NCBI GenBank assembly: GCA_016782885.1
Contig: JADHXQ010000001.1
Span: 40,732-104,731 of the forward strand
Reading direction: 5' to 3'
Length of the DNA: 64,000 nucleotides
DNA from: Phycisphaerae bacterium
GTDB taxonomy: Bacteria > Planctomycetota > Phycisphaerae > SM23-33
The notes under the pieces were generated by a model. That model saw only the letters and a list, made by a program, of their open reading frames with translations. It had not been told where the DNA came from and ran no database searches. Positions 18,187-26,784 of the stretch are shown here, piece after piece. The position numbers were made by a program, and so were the translations under genes. How positions within the stretch are numbered: position 1 is the first letter of the stretch; every line of letters starts with the position of its first letter.

Positions 18187-18858
18187 TTACCGGTCGCCAT
18201 CCGCACCCCCGCCGCAAACCGGGCCGCTCGATCCGTCGCGGAGGTACAAACCTCGCGATCTGATGTACTCCTCGACCGCATCGGGCACCATATACCGGAC
18301 CGGTAATCCCGCGGACAGACGCTCTCGAATTGCTGAAGATGAAATATCGATCAGAGGTGTTGTACATATCCCAACTATCAAATCTGCCGCCAGACGCTTG
18401 CCAAAACGCTCAACCAGTAGAGCGGATATCGCCCCCATCTTCTCATGCCACGGGGGACGGGCCGCTATCACGAACCGCGCCAGTTTCACAACGTCGTCCG
18501 CCCTGTACCAATCAGGCAGATCCGCCAGCATGTCAGCGCCTACCACCAGGTCGATCGGCCTGTCATCACCGCAAGCCTCCCGAATCTCCAGCAACGTATC
18601 AAATGTGTAGCTGGGGGCTGCACGCTGGAGTTCAGTTTGCGATACTTCAAATAAATCGTCGCCCTTAACGGCAAGGTTCAACATTTCCAGTCTGTCGGTG
18701 TCCGGCGCGGCGGCCGGGCCTTTGTGAGGCCCCCTGCCTGATGGAACAAGCGTAACACGTCGATATCCACGCTCCTCGGCCACTGCCCGCGCAGCAATCA
18801 GGTGCCCGTTATGCACCGGGTCAAACGTTCCGCCAAACAGTACGATCCGTTCAGTCAT
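18187..18858 (-). CDS. nadD: Nicotinate-nucleotide adenylyltransferase
   Basis: A 223-aa NadD of NAD biosynthesis. It shows GGTFDPVHNGHL with the nucleotidyltransferase HxGH motif and the C-terminal DISSSAIRERL. The track frame begins far upstream at 19473 in sequence antisense to pckG. ATG 18858 gives the normal length and is the conserved MTERIVLFGG start. It is divergent from pckG, whose promoter lies 33 bases beyond its start codon. A C-terminal Gly-rich tail is not conserved. Confidence 0.95.
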   Translation of the reverse strand: MTERIVLFGGTFDPVHNGHLIAARAVAEERGYRRVTLVPSGRGPHKGPAAAPDTDRLEMLNLAVKGDDLFEVSQTELQRAAPSYTFDTLLEIREACGDDRPIDLVVGADMLADLPDWYRADDVVKLARFVIAARPPWHEKMGAISALLVERFGKRLAADLIVGICTTPLIDISSSAIRERLSAGLPVRYMVPDAVEEYIRSRGLYLRDGSSGPVCGGGADGDR

Positions 18859-18890
18859 CATGGTTTTCCGGGCGAGTTCGACACATCGTC

Positions 18891-18919
18891 TTGACTCCAA
18901 GCCCGCTTTATTGTATAAG
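18891..18919 (+). promoter_or_regulatory. pckG promoter
   Basis: TTGACT and TATAAG are separated by 17 bases. The predicted start is near 18926, giving a 5' UTR of about 105 bases before the chosen pckG ATG. Confidence 0.65.
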
Positions 18920-19030
18920 TTTTGGCCCCCAATAGCGAACTCTTGTGTGTCCGACTCCCGGTCACCGAGACTCGCCATGACAAACGCTACCGCACGGGCG
19001 AATCCCTGCGAAAGCAAGAATGGAAGACCA

Positions 19031-20878
19031 ATGGAACAGAAGCACGCTGACATACTGACGGGTACAATCGACGCCGAGTCGCTGGCAAAGCTTGAGGCTC
19101 TGGACAACGACAAGGCAAACGCCTTTATCGCCGACGCCGTGGCGTTGTGCAAACCGCGGACGGTGGTGGTCTGCAATGACGATCCGGGCGACATCGCGAT
19201 GATCCGCCAGGCAGCCATCGACAACTGCGAAGAGAAGCCCCTGGCGATGGAAGGGCACACCCTCCATTTCGACGGGCCCGGCGACCAGGCACGCGACAAG
19301 AAGGTCACCAAATACCTCGTGCCCGAAGGCGAGCACCTCGACGAAAAACTAAACTGCACCGATCGCGAAGCCGGACTGGCCGAGTTGCGCGAAATATTCG
19401 ACGGCTCCATGGCCAGCAGGACGATGTACGTCCGCTTCTTCTGCCTCGGTCCGGTCGACTCGCAGTTCAGCATCTCCTGCCTGCAGCTTACCGATTCGGC
19501 TTACGTCGCCCACAGCGAAGACATGCTCTATCGCGCCGGTTATGAGCAGTTCAAGCGACTCGGACCCGACGGCGAGTTCTTCCGCTACCTGCATACCGCC
19601 GGGCGCATGGAAAACAACGTTTCGGTCGACGTCGACAAGCGCCGCATCTACATGGACCACACGCAGAACACCGTATACAGCACCAACACGCAGTACGCCG
19701 GCAACACTGTGGGCCTCAAGAAGCTCTCGCTGCGTCTGGCGATCCGCAAAGCCGACCGCGAAGGATGGCTGGCAGAGCACATGTTCATCATGGGCGTCAA
19801 CGGACCGTCCGACCGCGTGACCTACATCGCCGGGGCATTCCCCAGCGCCTGCGGAAAGACCTCCACGGCGATGCTGCCGGGCGAGACCATCGTCGGCGAC
19901 GATCTGGCGTACTTCAAGGCTATCGACGGAAAAGCCATCGCAGTCAACGTCGAAGCCGGAATTTTCGGCATTATCGCCGACGTGAACGCCGAAGACGACC
20001 CGGTCATCTTCGACGTCCTGACCAGCCCGGGCGAAGTTATTTTTGGTAACGTCCTGGTAAAAGACGGCGTCCCGTACTGGATGGGCATGGGCGCCGACCT
20101 GCCCGCTGACGGAGTTAACTACCAGGGTCAGTGGACCTCGGACATGACCGACGTGAACCCCTCGCACAAGAACGCCCGCTACACCGTGCGAATCAACTCG
20201 CTGGCCAACGCCGACGTCAAAGCCGACGACGCCGACGGAGTCGAACTCGGCGCGATCGTTTACGGCGGACGCGATTCAGACATCTCCGTACCGGTCCAGC
20301 AGAGCTACGACTGGGCACACGGAATAATGATCGGCGCGTCGCTGGAATCGGAAACCACCGCAGCCACCCTCGGCGCCGAGGGCGTACGAACGTTCAATCC
20401 GATGAGCAACATGGACTTCCTGTCCATGCCGCTGAGCCGGTACATAGGCAACAATCTCGACTTCGCCAAGAAGCTCGACGCCGAGCCGATGATCTTCGGC
20501 GTGAACTACTTCCTGAAGAAGGATGGCAAGTTCCTCAACGGTAAGCTCGACAAGGGCATCTGGGTCAAGTGGATCGAGCTTCGGATCCACGGCGAGGCGG
20601 ACGCAATTCCCGCGCCCACCGGACTGATACCAAAATATGAAGACCTCGCCGATCTCTTCAGGCGGTATCGAGATTTCGAGTACACCCGGGAGATGTATGT
20701 CGAACAGTTTACGATCCGAATCCCCGAGAACATCGCCAAGCTTGACCGTATCGGAGCGATCTACGCAGATACGCCCGACACGCCGCAGGCGTTGACCGAT
20801 GCAATGGACGCACAGCGCAAACGACTGACGGACCTCCAGGCCGCCAAGGGCGACTACGTATCACCGCTGGACTTGTAG
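19031..20878 (+). CDS. pckG: Phosphoenolpyruvate carboxykinase (GTP)
   Basis: A 615-aa GTP-type PEPCK interconverting oxaloacetate and PEP plus CO2. The kinase-1a P-loop is AFPSACGKTSTAM, with its reactive Cys; GTP-type hallmarks such as NxRYTVRINSLAN and FGVNYFLKKDGKFLN are present. In an anaerobe it may run in the carboxylating direction or in gluconeogenesis. ATG 19031 with GGAAG upstream gives the normal family length; the upstream ATG at 18977 is possible. A bidirectional terminator follows. Confidence 0.95.
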   Translation: MEQKHADILTGTIDAESLAKLEALDNDKANAFIADAVALCKPRTVVVCNDDPGDIAMIRQAAIDNCEEKPLAMEGHTLHFDGPGDQARDKKVTKYLVPEGEHLDEKLNCTDREAGLAELREIFDGSMASRTMYVRFFCLGPVDSQFSISCLQLTDSAYVAHSEDMLYRAGYEQFKRLGPDGEFFRYLHTAGRMENNVSVDVDKRRIYMDHTQNTVYSTNTQYAGNTVGLKKLSLRLAIRKADREGWLAEHMFIMGVNGPSDRVTYIAGAFPSACGKTSTAMLPGETIVGDDLAYFKAIDGKAIAVNVEAGIFGIIADVNAEDDPVIFDVLTSPGEVIFGNVLVKDGVPYWMGMGADLPADGVNYQGQWTSDMTDVNPSHKNARYTVRINSLANADVKADDADGVELGAIVYGGRDSDISVPVQQSYDWAHGIMIGASLESETTAATLGAEGVRTFNPMSNMDFLSMPLSRYIGNNLDFAKKLDAEPMIFGVNYFLKKDGKFLNGKLDKGIWVKWIELRIHGEADAIPAPTGLIPKYEDLADLFRRYRDFEYTREMYVEQFTIRIPENIAKLDRIGAIYADTPDTPQALTDAMDAQRKRLTDLQAAKGDYVSPLDL

Positions 20879-20901
20879 TCTCCAACCGGCTCAACAAACT
20901 G

Positions 20902-20938
20902 AAAAGCCTCACCGGACACAATACCCGGTGAGGCTTTT
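20902..20938. terminator. Bidirectional intrinsic terminator
   Basis: A perfect 14-bp stem AAAAGCCTCACCGG / CCGGTGAGGCTTTT with a 9-base loop lies between convergent pckG and the 20958 gene. It has an A-tract on one side and a T-tract on the other, so it should work both ways. Confidence 0.9.
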
Positions 20939-20957
20939 CTTGTTTGTTCTGCTCGCG

Positions 20958-23390
20958 TTATTCATACTTCAGCACCCATTTGACGTCCACATTAGCGGCC
21001 GCGGAGAGTATCAAGCAACTGAGGCCTTCAACCGGGTGAGGTTTTAGCTGCGCCTTACCGCCTTTTGCTTCCGCCGAGATCGCCTTGGCTGCATTGTTGG
21101 CGACAACGATCTTAAAAGGTTCGCCTCCGATGACGTGAGCGGCGCCGCTCAACGTTTTGGCTTGGGCGTCCCAGCGGACATCTGACAAATCGACCCAACC
21201 CTGAAGGACATGCCTGTCGGTGCTGATTACCTGGGGATGAGCTTGAACCTTACGCAACGAGATCATGGCGCAGCAGTTGGGATTCAATTCCCGCTCGATG
21301 CGCGCCGTTCCGGGTAGTTTACCCAGGTATTTGTCAGTCCAAAATTCATAAGCGTGATAGTGGGCGGACGCATCCAGGCCGATGGCGTTGCCCACGCGAT
21401 CGCCACTGATGTTTGTGGATACAACGGCTTTTTCTTTTCCCGTGTTGTACAGGGCGATCTGGCGCCAGTCGGGCGTCAGTTCCAGGTCATAGACCTGCGG
21501 GTCGAGTACGCCTGTGAAAGCATCGAGCGGGCGAGCCGTCCTGGGCTGGGGATAGTGCGGGTAAGTGCGAGAAACATCGTGGGTGATTTCCGGCGTGAAC
21601 AGCGAGAAAGAAGTCGACAGATCGAGTCGGCCGCTGGTAAGAAAGACCATCGTGAGCAGGGACTTCCGGATTTCCGGTGAAACATTGTGAACGGCCTTTG
21701 TGTCCGGGTAGTAGTTGAACACTGTTCGATTCTTGTACCATCGAAGCCCGCTGATGGAGATCATCCCCGGGGCGTATTTGTTGGAATCGCGCCAAGTTCG
21801 CTGGGTGTCTACAAGTCCGGCGGTTACATCCAGGCAGGGGCGCGAGGATTCGCCCATGTTTCGCTCATCGATGAGACCGTCTTTTCCCATCGCCTCGCGC
21901 AGCAGTTTGAAAGCCCGGCGGTATGCGCCGTTGGTGGTGGAGTAACGGTCATCAAAACCTCCCTCGCATCGCCACGCCGTGGCGGGGTAATCGGCCTTCA
22001 CCCCGCGAATACCGTCTTGGCGCAGCTTGCTCCAGACCTTTACAAAGTGTTTTGAGAACTCCTTGTCGGTGTAGTCGTACGTCACGTATGGCTGGTGGTG
22101 CGGATGCTTGTGCCTCCACTTCTTGTTGGGGGTCCGCTTGTCAACTTCGGAGCCATCATTGAAGAGCATGTACTGCGGATATTTCCGGACGAAATCATCA
22201 GACGGCATGCCAAGCTGCATGTAGATGTAGGGAACTCCGCTTGCGGCGTTCATCGCCCGGCTCCACTTGGCGATGGAGTCGTAGGGCGCCACCAGGTGCT
22301 TGAACTTGCGCATGTGGGCGTCGTCCCACCAGCCTTGTTCCGTGTCGAGGTGGTATTTGTCCGGTTCCAGGCGGAGCGATACTTTCGTGTATTTTGTCAA
22401 TCCGCACTTGTTGGCATGCTTGAGTTCTCCAATCAGTTTTGTCGAATTGTTGACCCCGGGCAATTTGCTGAGCACGCCGGTGCTCCATCCGCAGAGCACG
22501 GGAAAATCGTAGACGTTGGGGCGCGCCTTGTTTGCAGTCCGCACCGCCAGGCCATAGCGTTCCAATGCTTCGAACGGCTCGCGGGTATGAACATCCAGAT
22601 AAAAGGTGTCGGCGGCGATATAGGTCTGGTCCTCATCGACCAGCTTTCCGACAGGGTCATCGGCGTAAAAAGTCGGCGATCCATCCCGCAGGACCGCGAA
22701 CTTGCCAAACTCGTCATTGGCCAATCCGCCCCAAACCGCCGTGCGGCGTTTACCGTCAACCACTCCTGTCAGCATCAGGCTGTTTGCGCTGCGACGCGTT
22801 AAACCGGCGGCGACGAGTGTCTTTTCCGCACCGGCCGAACCGTTCAGCGTCATCGGTTGTTTCATCTCCTTACCGCCAAAGAACACCCCGCCGCCAAGCG
22901 GCGTGCTTTCCCGCAGTCTAAAGCTGAGATAATTCGGCATCTTAACGCCAAAACCGCATACCAGGGCGGGATGATTCGCATAGAGGCAATAGGAATACAG
23001 TAAATGGGCATACTGGCGATTGGGCCGGCCTCGGTAGCCCAACTCGTTGAAGTCCGCAACTTCCAGTGTGACGCGTTTTCCAACTCCAAGCCCATCGCGT
23101 ACATCATCGGCATACATCTTCACGACAGCGCCGCGTTTTCCTCGCGCCAAACCAAAACGCGCATCCGACAGCAAGGCCTCGTTGCTCGATGCATCGTGGA
23201 TGGAGAATCCACCTTGTTTATCAAACACGACGGAGATGATCCCGTTGCTTAATCGCCCATCCGCGTACGTCAAGGATTTCTTGGCGCCGTCAGCCCGAAG
23301 CCGCCCGCATGTCACGGACAACAACAAGACGACTACCGCCAGGCCAAAACGTCTGAAGAGACTGTTGGTTTTCTGTTTGCAGTACAGCAT
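20958..23390 (-). CDS. Exported glycosidase-like protein (GH36/GH31-like barrel)
   Basis: An 810-aa secreted protein with signal peptide FGLAVVVLLLSVTCG. An N-terminal beta-sandwich of about 300 residues is followed by a TIM-barrel-like part. The barrel carries GIRGVKADYP, which resembles the catalytic Asp strand of clan-D alpha-galactosidases and alpha-glucosidases, and LIDERNMGESSRPCLD as a possible acid/base strand. A C-terminal beta domain ends the protein. ATG 23390 follows AGGAA at seven bases; the track start adds 37 unrelated residues. It could cleave alpha-linked galactose or glucose; exact family and substrate are uncertain. It probably shares a transcript with the upstream Gfo/Idh gene. 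Confidence 0.6.
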   Translation of the reverse strand: MLYCKQKTNSLFRRFGLAVVVLLLSVTCGRLRADGAKKSLTYADGRLSNGIISVVFDKQGGFSIHDASSNEALLSDARFGLARGKRGAVVKMYADDVRDGLGVGKRVTLEVADFNELGYRGRPNRQYAHLLYSYCLYANHPALVCGFGVKMPNYLSFRLRESTPLGGGVFFGGKEMKQPMTLNGSAGAEKTLVAAGLTRRSANSLMLTGVVDGKRRTAVWGGLANDEFGKFAVLRDGSPTFYADDPVGKLVDEDQTYIAADTFYLDVHTREPFEALERYGLAVRTANKARPNVYDFPVLCGWSTGVLSKLPGVNNSTKLIGELKHANKCGLTKYTKVSLRLEPDKYHLDTEQGWWDDAHMRKFKHLVAPYDSIAKWSRAMNAASGVPYIYMQLGMPSDDFVRKYPQYMLFNDGSEVDKRTPNKKWRHKHPHHQPYVTYDYTDKEFSKHFVKVWSKLRQDGIRGVKADYPATAWRCEGGFDDRYSTTNGAYRRAFKLLREAMGKDGLIDERNMGESSRPCLDVTAGLVDTQRTWRDSNKYAPGMISISGLRWYKNRTVFNYYPDTKAVHNVSPEIRKSLLTMVFLTSGRLDLSTSFSLFTPEITHDVSRTYPHYPQPRTARPLDAFTGVLDPQVYDLELTPDWRQIALYNTGKEKAVVSTNISGDRVGNAIGLDASAHYHAYEFWTDKYLGKLPGTARIERELNPNCCAMISLRKVQAHPQVISTDRHVLQGWVDLSDVRWDAQAKTLSGAAHVIGGEPFKIVVANNAAKAISAEAKGGKAQLKPHPVEGLSCLILSAAANVDVKWVLKYE

Positions 23391-23554
23391 TTTGAATTCC
23401 TGGGACGTCTGGATTATTGGTTTTCTCTTCTTCCATGGGCCTCTTGGGCCTGCCTGCCGAAGGCACGGCCGCGCTGCAATTCGGGGAAGATCCATGTCCA
23501 CCAGGCTTTGTCGTTAACTGGAACCCGGAGCCCTGCGTCTGAAACCCGCCGTTA

Positions 23555-24931
23555 TTACAGCTTCCAGGGCGCACGCAGCGTGCGAGTGAGCATTCTTGAG
23601 GCCTGGGCGTCGCCGATGAAGTCTTCAGCTTTCGGGTCCCATTTCATCGGGCGACCGGTGCGAATCAGTATGTCGCTTATGTGGCTTATCGTGTCGCTTC
23701 GGATCGCCGATTCGACCGGGTTGATCGTCGCCTTGCGCGACTTGACGGAGTCCAGGAAGTTGCGGTCCTGGCCGCGGCTGGCGATAAGGTGGATCTCGTT
23801 GGTTCCGATCTTGACTTTCAGCAGTTTCGGATCGCCGGCGTAGATCCCGCCGCGGTCGACGCTTACCCAGCCTTTTGTTCCGTGGAATGTAGTCCCGTGA
23901 TCGCACCAGCGTTTGCGGTATTTCATGACCACGGGCCGTGCGACGCGGTGGCCCATGAATCGCATCTTCACGCCGTTTGCGTAGGTGCAGTACACGTCCC
24001 ATGAATCGATGGTGTCGTACAGCCCCCGGGTCGGCAGCGAGCCCTTGCCTTCGTAGCTTACCGGGCAAGTGTCGTCTGCGTTCATGCCCCATTGGGCGAT
24101 GTCCAGCGGGTGGGCGCCCCACCCGGCGATGAATCCCAACGCGTAATCGTAAATGTGATACGTGCCCCAGTTCCTGCACCGATCCGGCGTGTAGGGCTTC
24201 ATCGGCGCCGGTCCGATCCAGAGGTCGTAGTTCAGGTCCGCGGGGACTTCAGCCTTGACCACCTTTCCGTACTCGGGCCCCTTCCCGTCGCCCCACTTCT
24301 TGCCGCTGTTCGGGACCTGCGAGTCGATATCCGGGCACCACGCGTCGATCGTCTTGATCTCGCCGATGTATCCGTTTCGCACCAGTTCGCAAGCGAAGCG
24401 GAACTGCCTGCCTGACCGCTGCTGCGTCCCGTACTGGAAAATATTCCCGTATCGCTTGATGGACTTTCGCAACTCCATGGCCCATGCCATCGACACGCCC
24501 AGCGGTTTCTCGACGTACATGTCCTTGCCGGCCTTCGAAGCCGCCATCGCCAGCGGAACGTGCCAGTGATCCTGCGTGCAGATCGCCACCGCGTCGATAT
24601 CGTCCCGCTTGAGAACTTCGCGGAAGTCGGCGCAGGGCTTGACGGTATTGCCGCCGCCGTATTTCTTGTTAAACCTCGCCGCAAGCCGCTCGCGCCTGGA
24701 CTTGAACGGGTCGCAAACGGCGAGATACTGCACATCTTTATGCCTGACAAACCCGCCCGAGACCGCAGATCCCCTGCCGCCGCAACCAATCTGGGCCATG
24801 CGGATTCGCTTGCTCGGAGCCTCGGCGCCAAAAACGCTGGAAGGCACGATCGCCGGAAGCGCCACAGCACCGACGCCAGCAGCCGAAACACCCTTCAGGA
24901 AACCTCTTCTGGTGACATTCGTTGTGCTCAT
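23555..24931 (-). CDS. Tat-exported Gfo/Idh/MocA oxidoreductase
   Basis: A 458-aa NAD(P)-dependent sugar oxidoreductase homologue. The Tat signal is TRRGFLKGVSAAG with a following Ala-rich stretch. The Rossmann motif is IGCGGRG, and the family E-K-P-L follows near residue 140. A long insertion with Trp-rich segments is typical of planctomycete exported members. The ATG has AGAGGA upstream. It lies directly upstream of the glycosidase-like gene, which suggests joint action on an oligosaccharide outside the cytoplasm. Confidence 0.9.
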   Translation of the reverse strand: MSTTNVTRRGFLKGVSAAGVGAVALPAIVPSSVFGAEAPSKRIRMAQIGCGGRGSAVSGGFVRHKDVQYLAVCDPFKSRRERLAARFNKKYGGGNTVKPCADFREVLKRDDIDAVAICTQDHWHVPLAMAASKAGKDMYVEKPLGVSMAWAMELRKSIKRYGNIFQYGTQQRSGRQFRFACELVRNGYIGEIKTIDAWCPDIDSQVPNSGKKWGDGKGPEYGKVVKAEVPADLNYDLWIGPAPMKPYTPDRCRNWGTYHIYDYALGFIAGWGAHPLDIAQWGMNADDTCPVSYEGKGSLPTRGLYDTIDSWDVYCTYANGVKMRFMGHRVARPVVMKYRKRWCDHGTTFHGTKGWVSVDRGGIYAGDPKLLKVKIGTNEIHLIASRGQDRNFLDSVKSRKATINPVESAIRSDTISHISDILIRTGRPMKWDPKAEDFIGDAQASRMLTRTLRAPWKL

Positions 24932-25119
24932 TTTCTTGTCCTCTGGTCAAACGTTATCTGGCGTATTTGCTCGATCCGCATCGAGACTGAATGGTAAGGA
25001 TTTCGGCATCCTGACACAACATCGTATCCGAAATATCCGGGCGATGTTTCCTGCTGGCCTCACGTCCCCAACATGCCGATATCTATAGTGGCGTGACATG
25101 AACCCCACGAAGGGCTGAA

Positions 25120-25680
25120 GTGTATAGAACAAGAAATCTCATCAGATCTTCGACAATATTGGTTGGAATCGTATTGTCTATCGCTTCCGGAGCAGGCGGA
25201 CGTAATGCAGCATATGCAACATCTACAGTAACCGCATCGATAAAACCGTTTGTCATCGTCAGCCCGGAAACAGCCGCCGTAAACGTCGCGGTTTCAGACG
25301 TGGGCCTCATCAGCGCGACCGTGACATTTCACGTTATCGCAAACACCGCGACCGTTAGCATGGCTGCGACCGCCACTGCACTTTACCGGACCGACGATCC
25401 AAACGCCCAGCAAGCCACGCCAATTCCCCTCCATCTCGCAAGCGGAGCATCAATCACCCCCGACAACACCGGAACGATCGCGCGAGCCGGTTACGTTAAC
25501 GACACAATGCTCGACGGCATGCCCGCAAAGAGCACGAGCGTTATCTCATTCCAAAGCAATCAGGAAAACCGATTCCGTGAGGATGTAGGGGTAACGGTCA
25601 CATGGAACCAATCCGATCCGACCAGACCAAGGGGACTGTATCACGGTAAAGTGAAATTGACGGCCCTGGTCATGCCATGA
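25120..25680 (+). CDS. Exported pilin-like subunit, paralogue of 31133-31720
   Basis: A 186-aa secreted protein with a hydrophobic signal (STILVGIVLSIASGAGG) and an all-beta mature part. Its C-terminus VTVTWNQSDPTRPRGLYHGKVKLTALVMP is nearly the same as the end of the 31133-31720 protein (VTWNQDDPEKPTGEYSGKVKLTALLLP). This is the pattern of subunits sharing a conserved terminal strand. The start codon is GTG with AAGGG upstream. It flanks the chaperone and usher-like genes, which suggests it is one of their substrates. Confidence 0.6.
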   Translation: MYRTRNLIRSSTILVGIVLSIASGAGGRNAAYATSTVTASIKPFVIVSPETAAVNVAVSDVGLISATVTFHVIANTATVSMAATATALYRTDDPNAQQATPIPLHLASGASITPDNTGTIARAGYVNDTMLDGMPAKSTSVISFQSNQENRFREDVGVTVTWNQSDPTRPRGLYHGKVKLTALVMP

Positions 25681-25710
25681 TACCGCAGCCGATCTGAAAT
25701 ATCTGTACAA

Positions 25711-25739
25711 TTGAGTATGGGGGATTGCAGGCGTATAAT
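25711..25739 (+). promoter_or_regulatory. Promoter of the 25780 lipoprotein gene
   Basis: TTGAGT and TATAAT are 17 bases apart, with the predicted start about 34 bases before the ATG. Confidence 0.65.
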
Positions 25740-25779
25740 AGATTGTAGTGAATGAGTTGCCGCTACCGAGAGCACCACC

Positions 25780-26784
25780 ATGTACGCCACCGGAAAAACA
25801 TCTTTGCTTCTCACCGCCATATGCTGCTTTGCGGGCTGCACCAAGACCATTGAGATCCGCCACTACCCCGCCTTCTACACGCCCGATCTGCAATCGGTAG
25901 CTGTCCTGCCGTTTGACAATGACACCCTGGACGTTCGCGCCGGACAATACCTGGCCGAGCGACTCGCCAGGTCCATGAGGATAAATGGCACGTATAAGAT
26001 AGCGGGACCGCGCGAACTCGCCGCCCGTCTCGGCGCCGAAGAGTTGAAGAAATTCCCCCCCGCCGACAGACAGGCAGCGGCCAAGCTGCTCGGAAAACTC
26101 GACGACACGCAGGCCTTCATCACTGGTACGGTCACAACCTTCACGTCAACCGGGTACACCTACAGATGGCGAAACAGAGGTTACGGATATTCATGGTACG
26201 TCTACGATCCCTATCTGTACTACCCGATCAATTACTGCTCGCACAACGAAGGCCGCGTAAGGGCTCACGTAAGCCTCGTTCTTATCGCCGATGGCTCGAT
26301 CGTATCTGAGACGGCGATACATGTAGGCAAGACAGTGTTCTCCGACGGTGACCCGCCGCATATGACGCCCGACGAATGCCTGATCGAAGCGGCCAGGCGC
26401 GTCGTTAACAGACTTGTCGATCGGTTCACCATTGTCCGCAAGCGAGTAAAAGTGCCGCTTGACAAAGCATTGCAGACAGCCGATGGCAGGGACGGGGACA
26501 AATGGCGGATCACAGATCGCTTCGACGCAAACAGCGAGGGCATACATGCCGTGGTATCCCTGCCGCCCGAATGCAATGGAAACCAATTTCGTCTGGAAGT
26601 AACCGAGCCCGGGGGGACCGAAGTCCTGGTCGACAGGGAATTCGTCTGGTCTAACCGCCAAAGCGAATACGAATTTGTCTTCACCCCGCGGAAACTGAGC
26701 CCCTCACCGGCCGGACGGACGTTCGTAATCACGCTCTATTTGGATTCCGAGCAAATCAGATCGCGAAAAATAACTATCAAATAG
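25780..26784 (+). CDS. Lipoprotein with a GNA1162/CsgG/LpoB-like fold
   Basis: A 334-aa outer-surface or periplasmic lipoprotein with lipobox FAGC. The segment SVAVLPFDNDTLDVRAGQYLAERLARSM followed by FITGTVTTF resembles the N-terminal fold of CsgG, LpoB and GNA1162-type proteins. A Tyr/Arg-rich insertion (YRWRNRGYGYSWYVYDPYLYY) and a C-terminal beta domain follow. Its last 81 bases overlap the convergent usher-like gene. A role in assembly of the neighbouring surface structure is possible but not shown. Confidence 0.55.
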   Translation: MYATGKTSLLLTAICCFAGCTKTIEIRHYPAFYTPDLQSVAVLPFDNDTLDVRAGQYLAERLARSMRINGTYKIAGPRELAARLGAEELKKFPPADRQAAAKLLGKLDDTQAFITGTVTTFTSTGYTYRWRNRGYGYSWYVYDPYLYYPINYCSHNEGRVRAHVSLVLIADGSIVSETAIHVGKTVFSDGDPPHMTPDECLIEAARRVVNRLVDRFTIVRKRVKVPLDKALQTADGRDGDKWRITDRFDANSEGIHAVVSLPPECNGNQFRLEVTEPGGTEVLVDREFVWSNRQSEYEFVFTPRKLSPSPAGRTFVITLYLDSEQIRSRKITIK

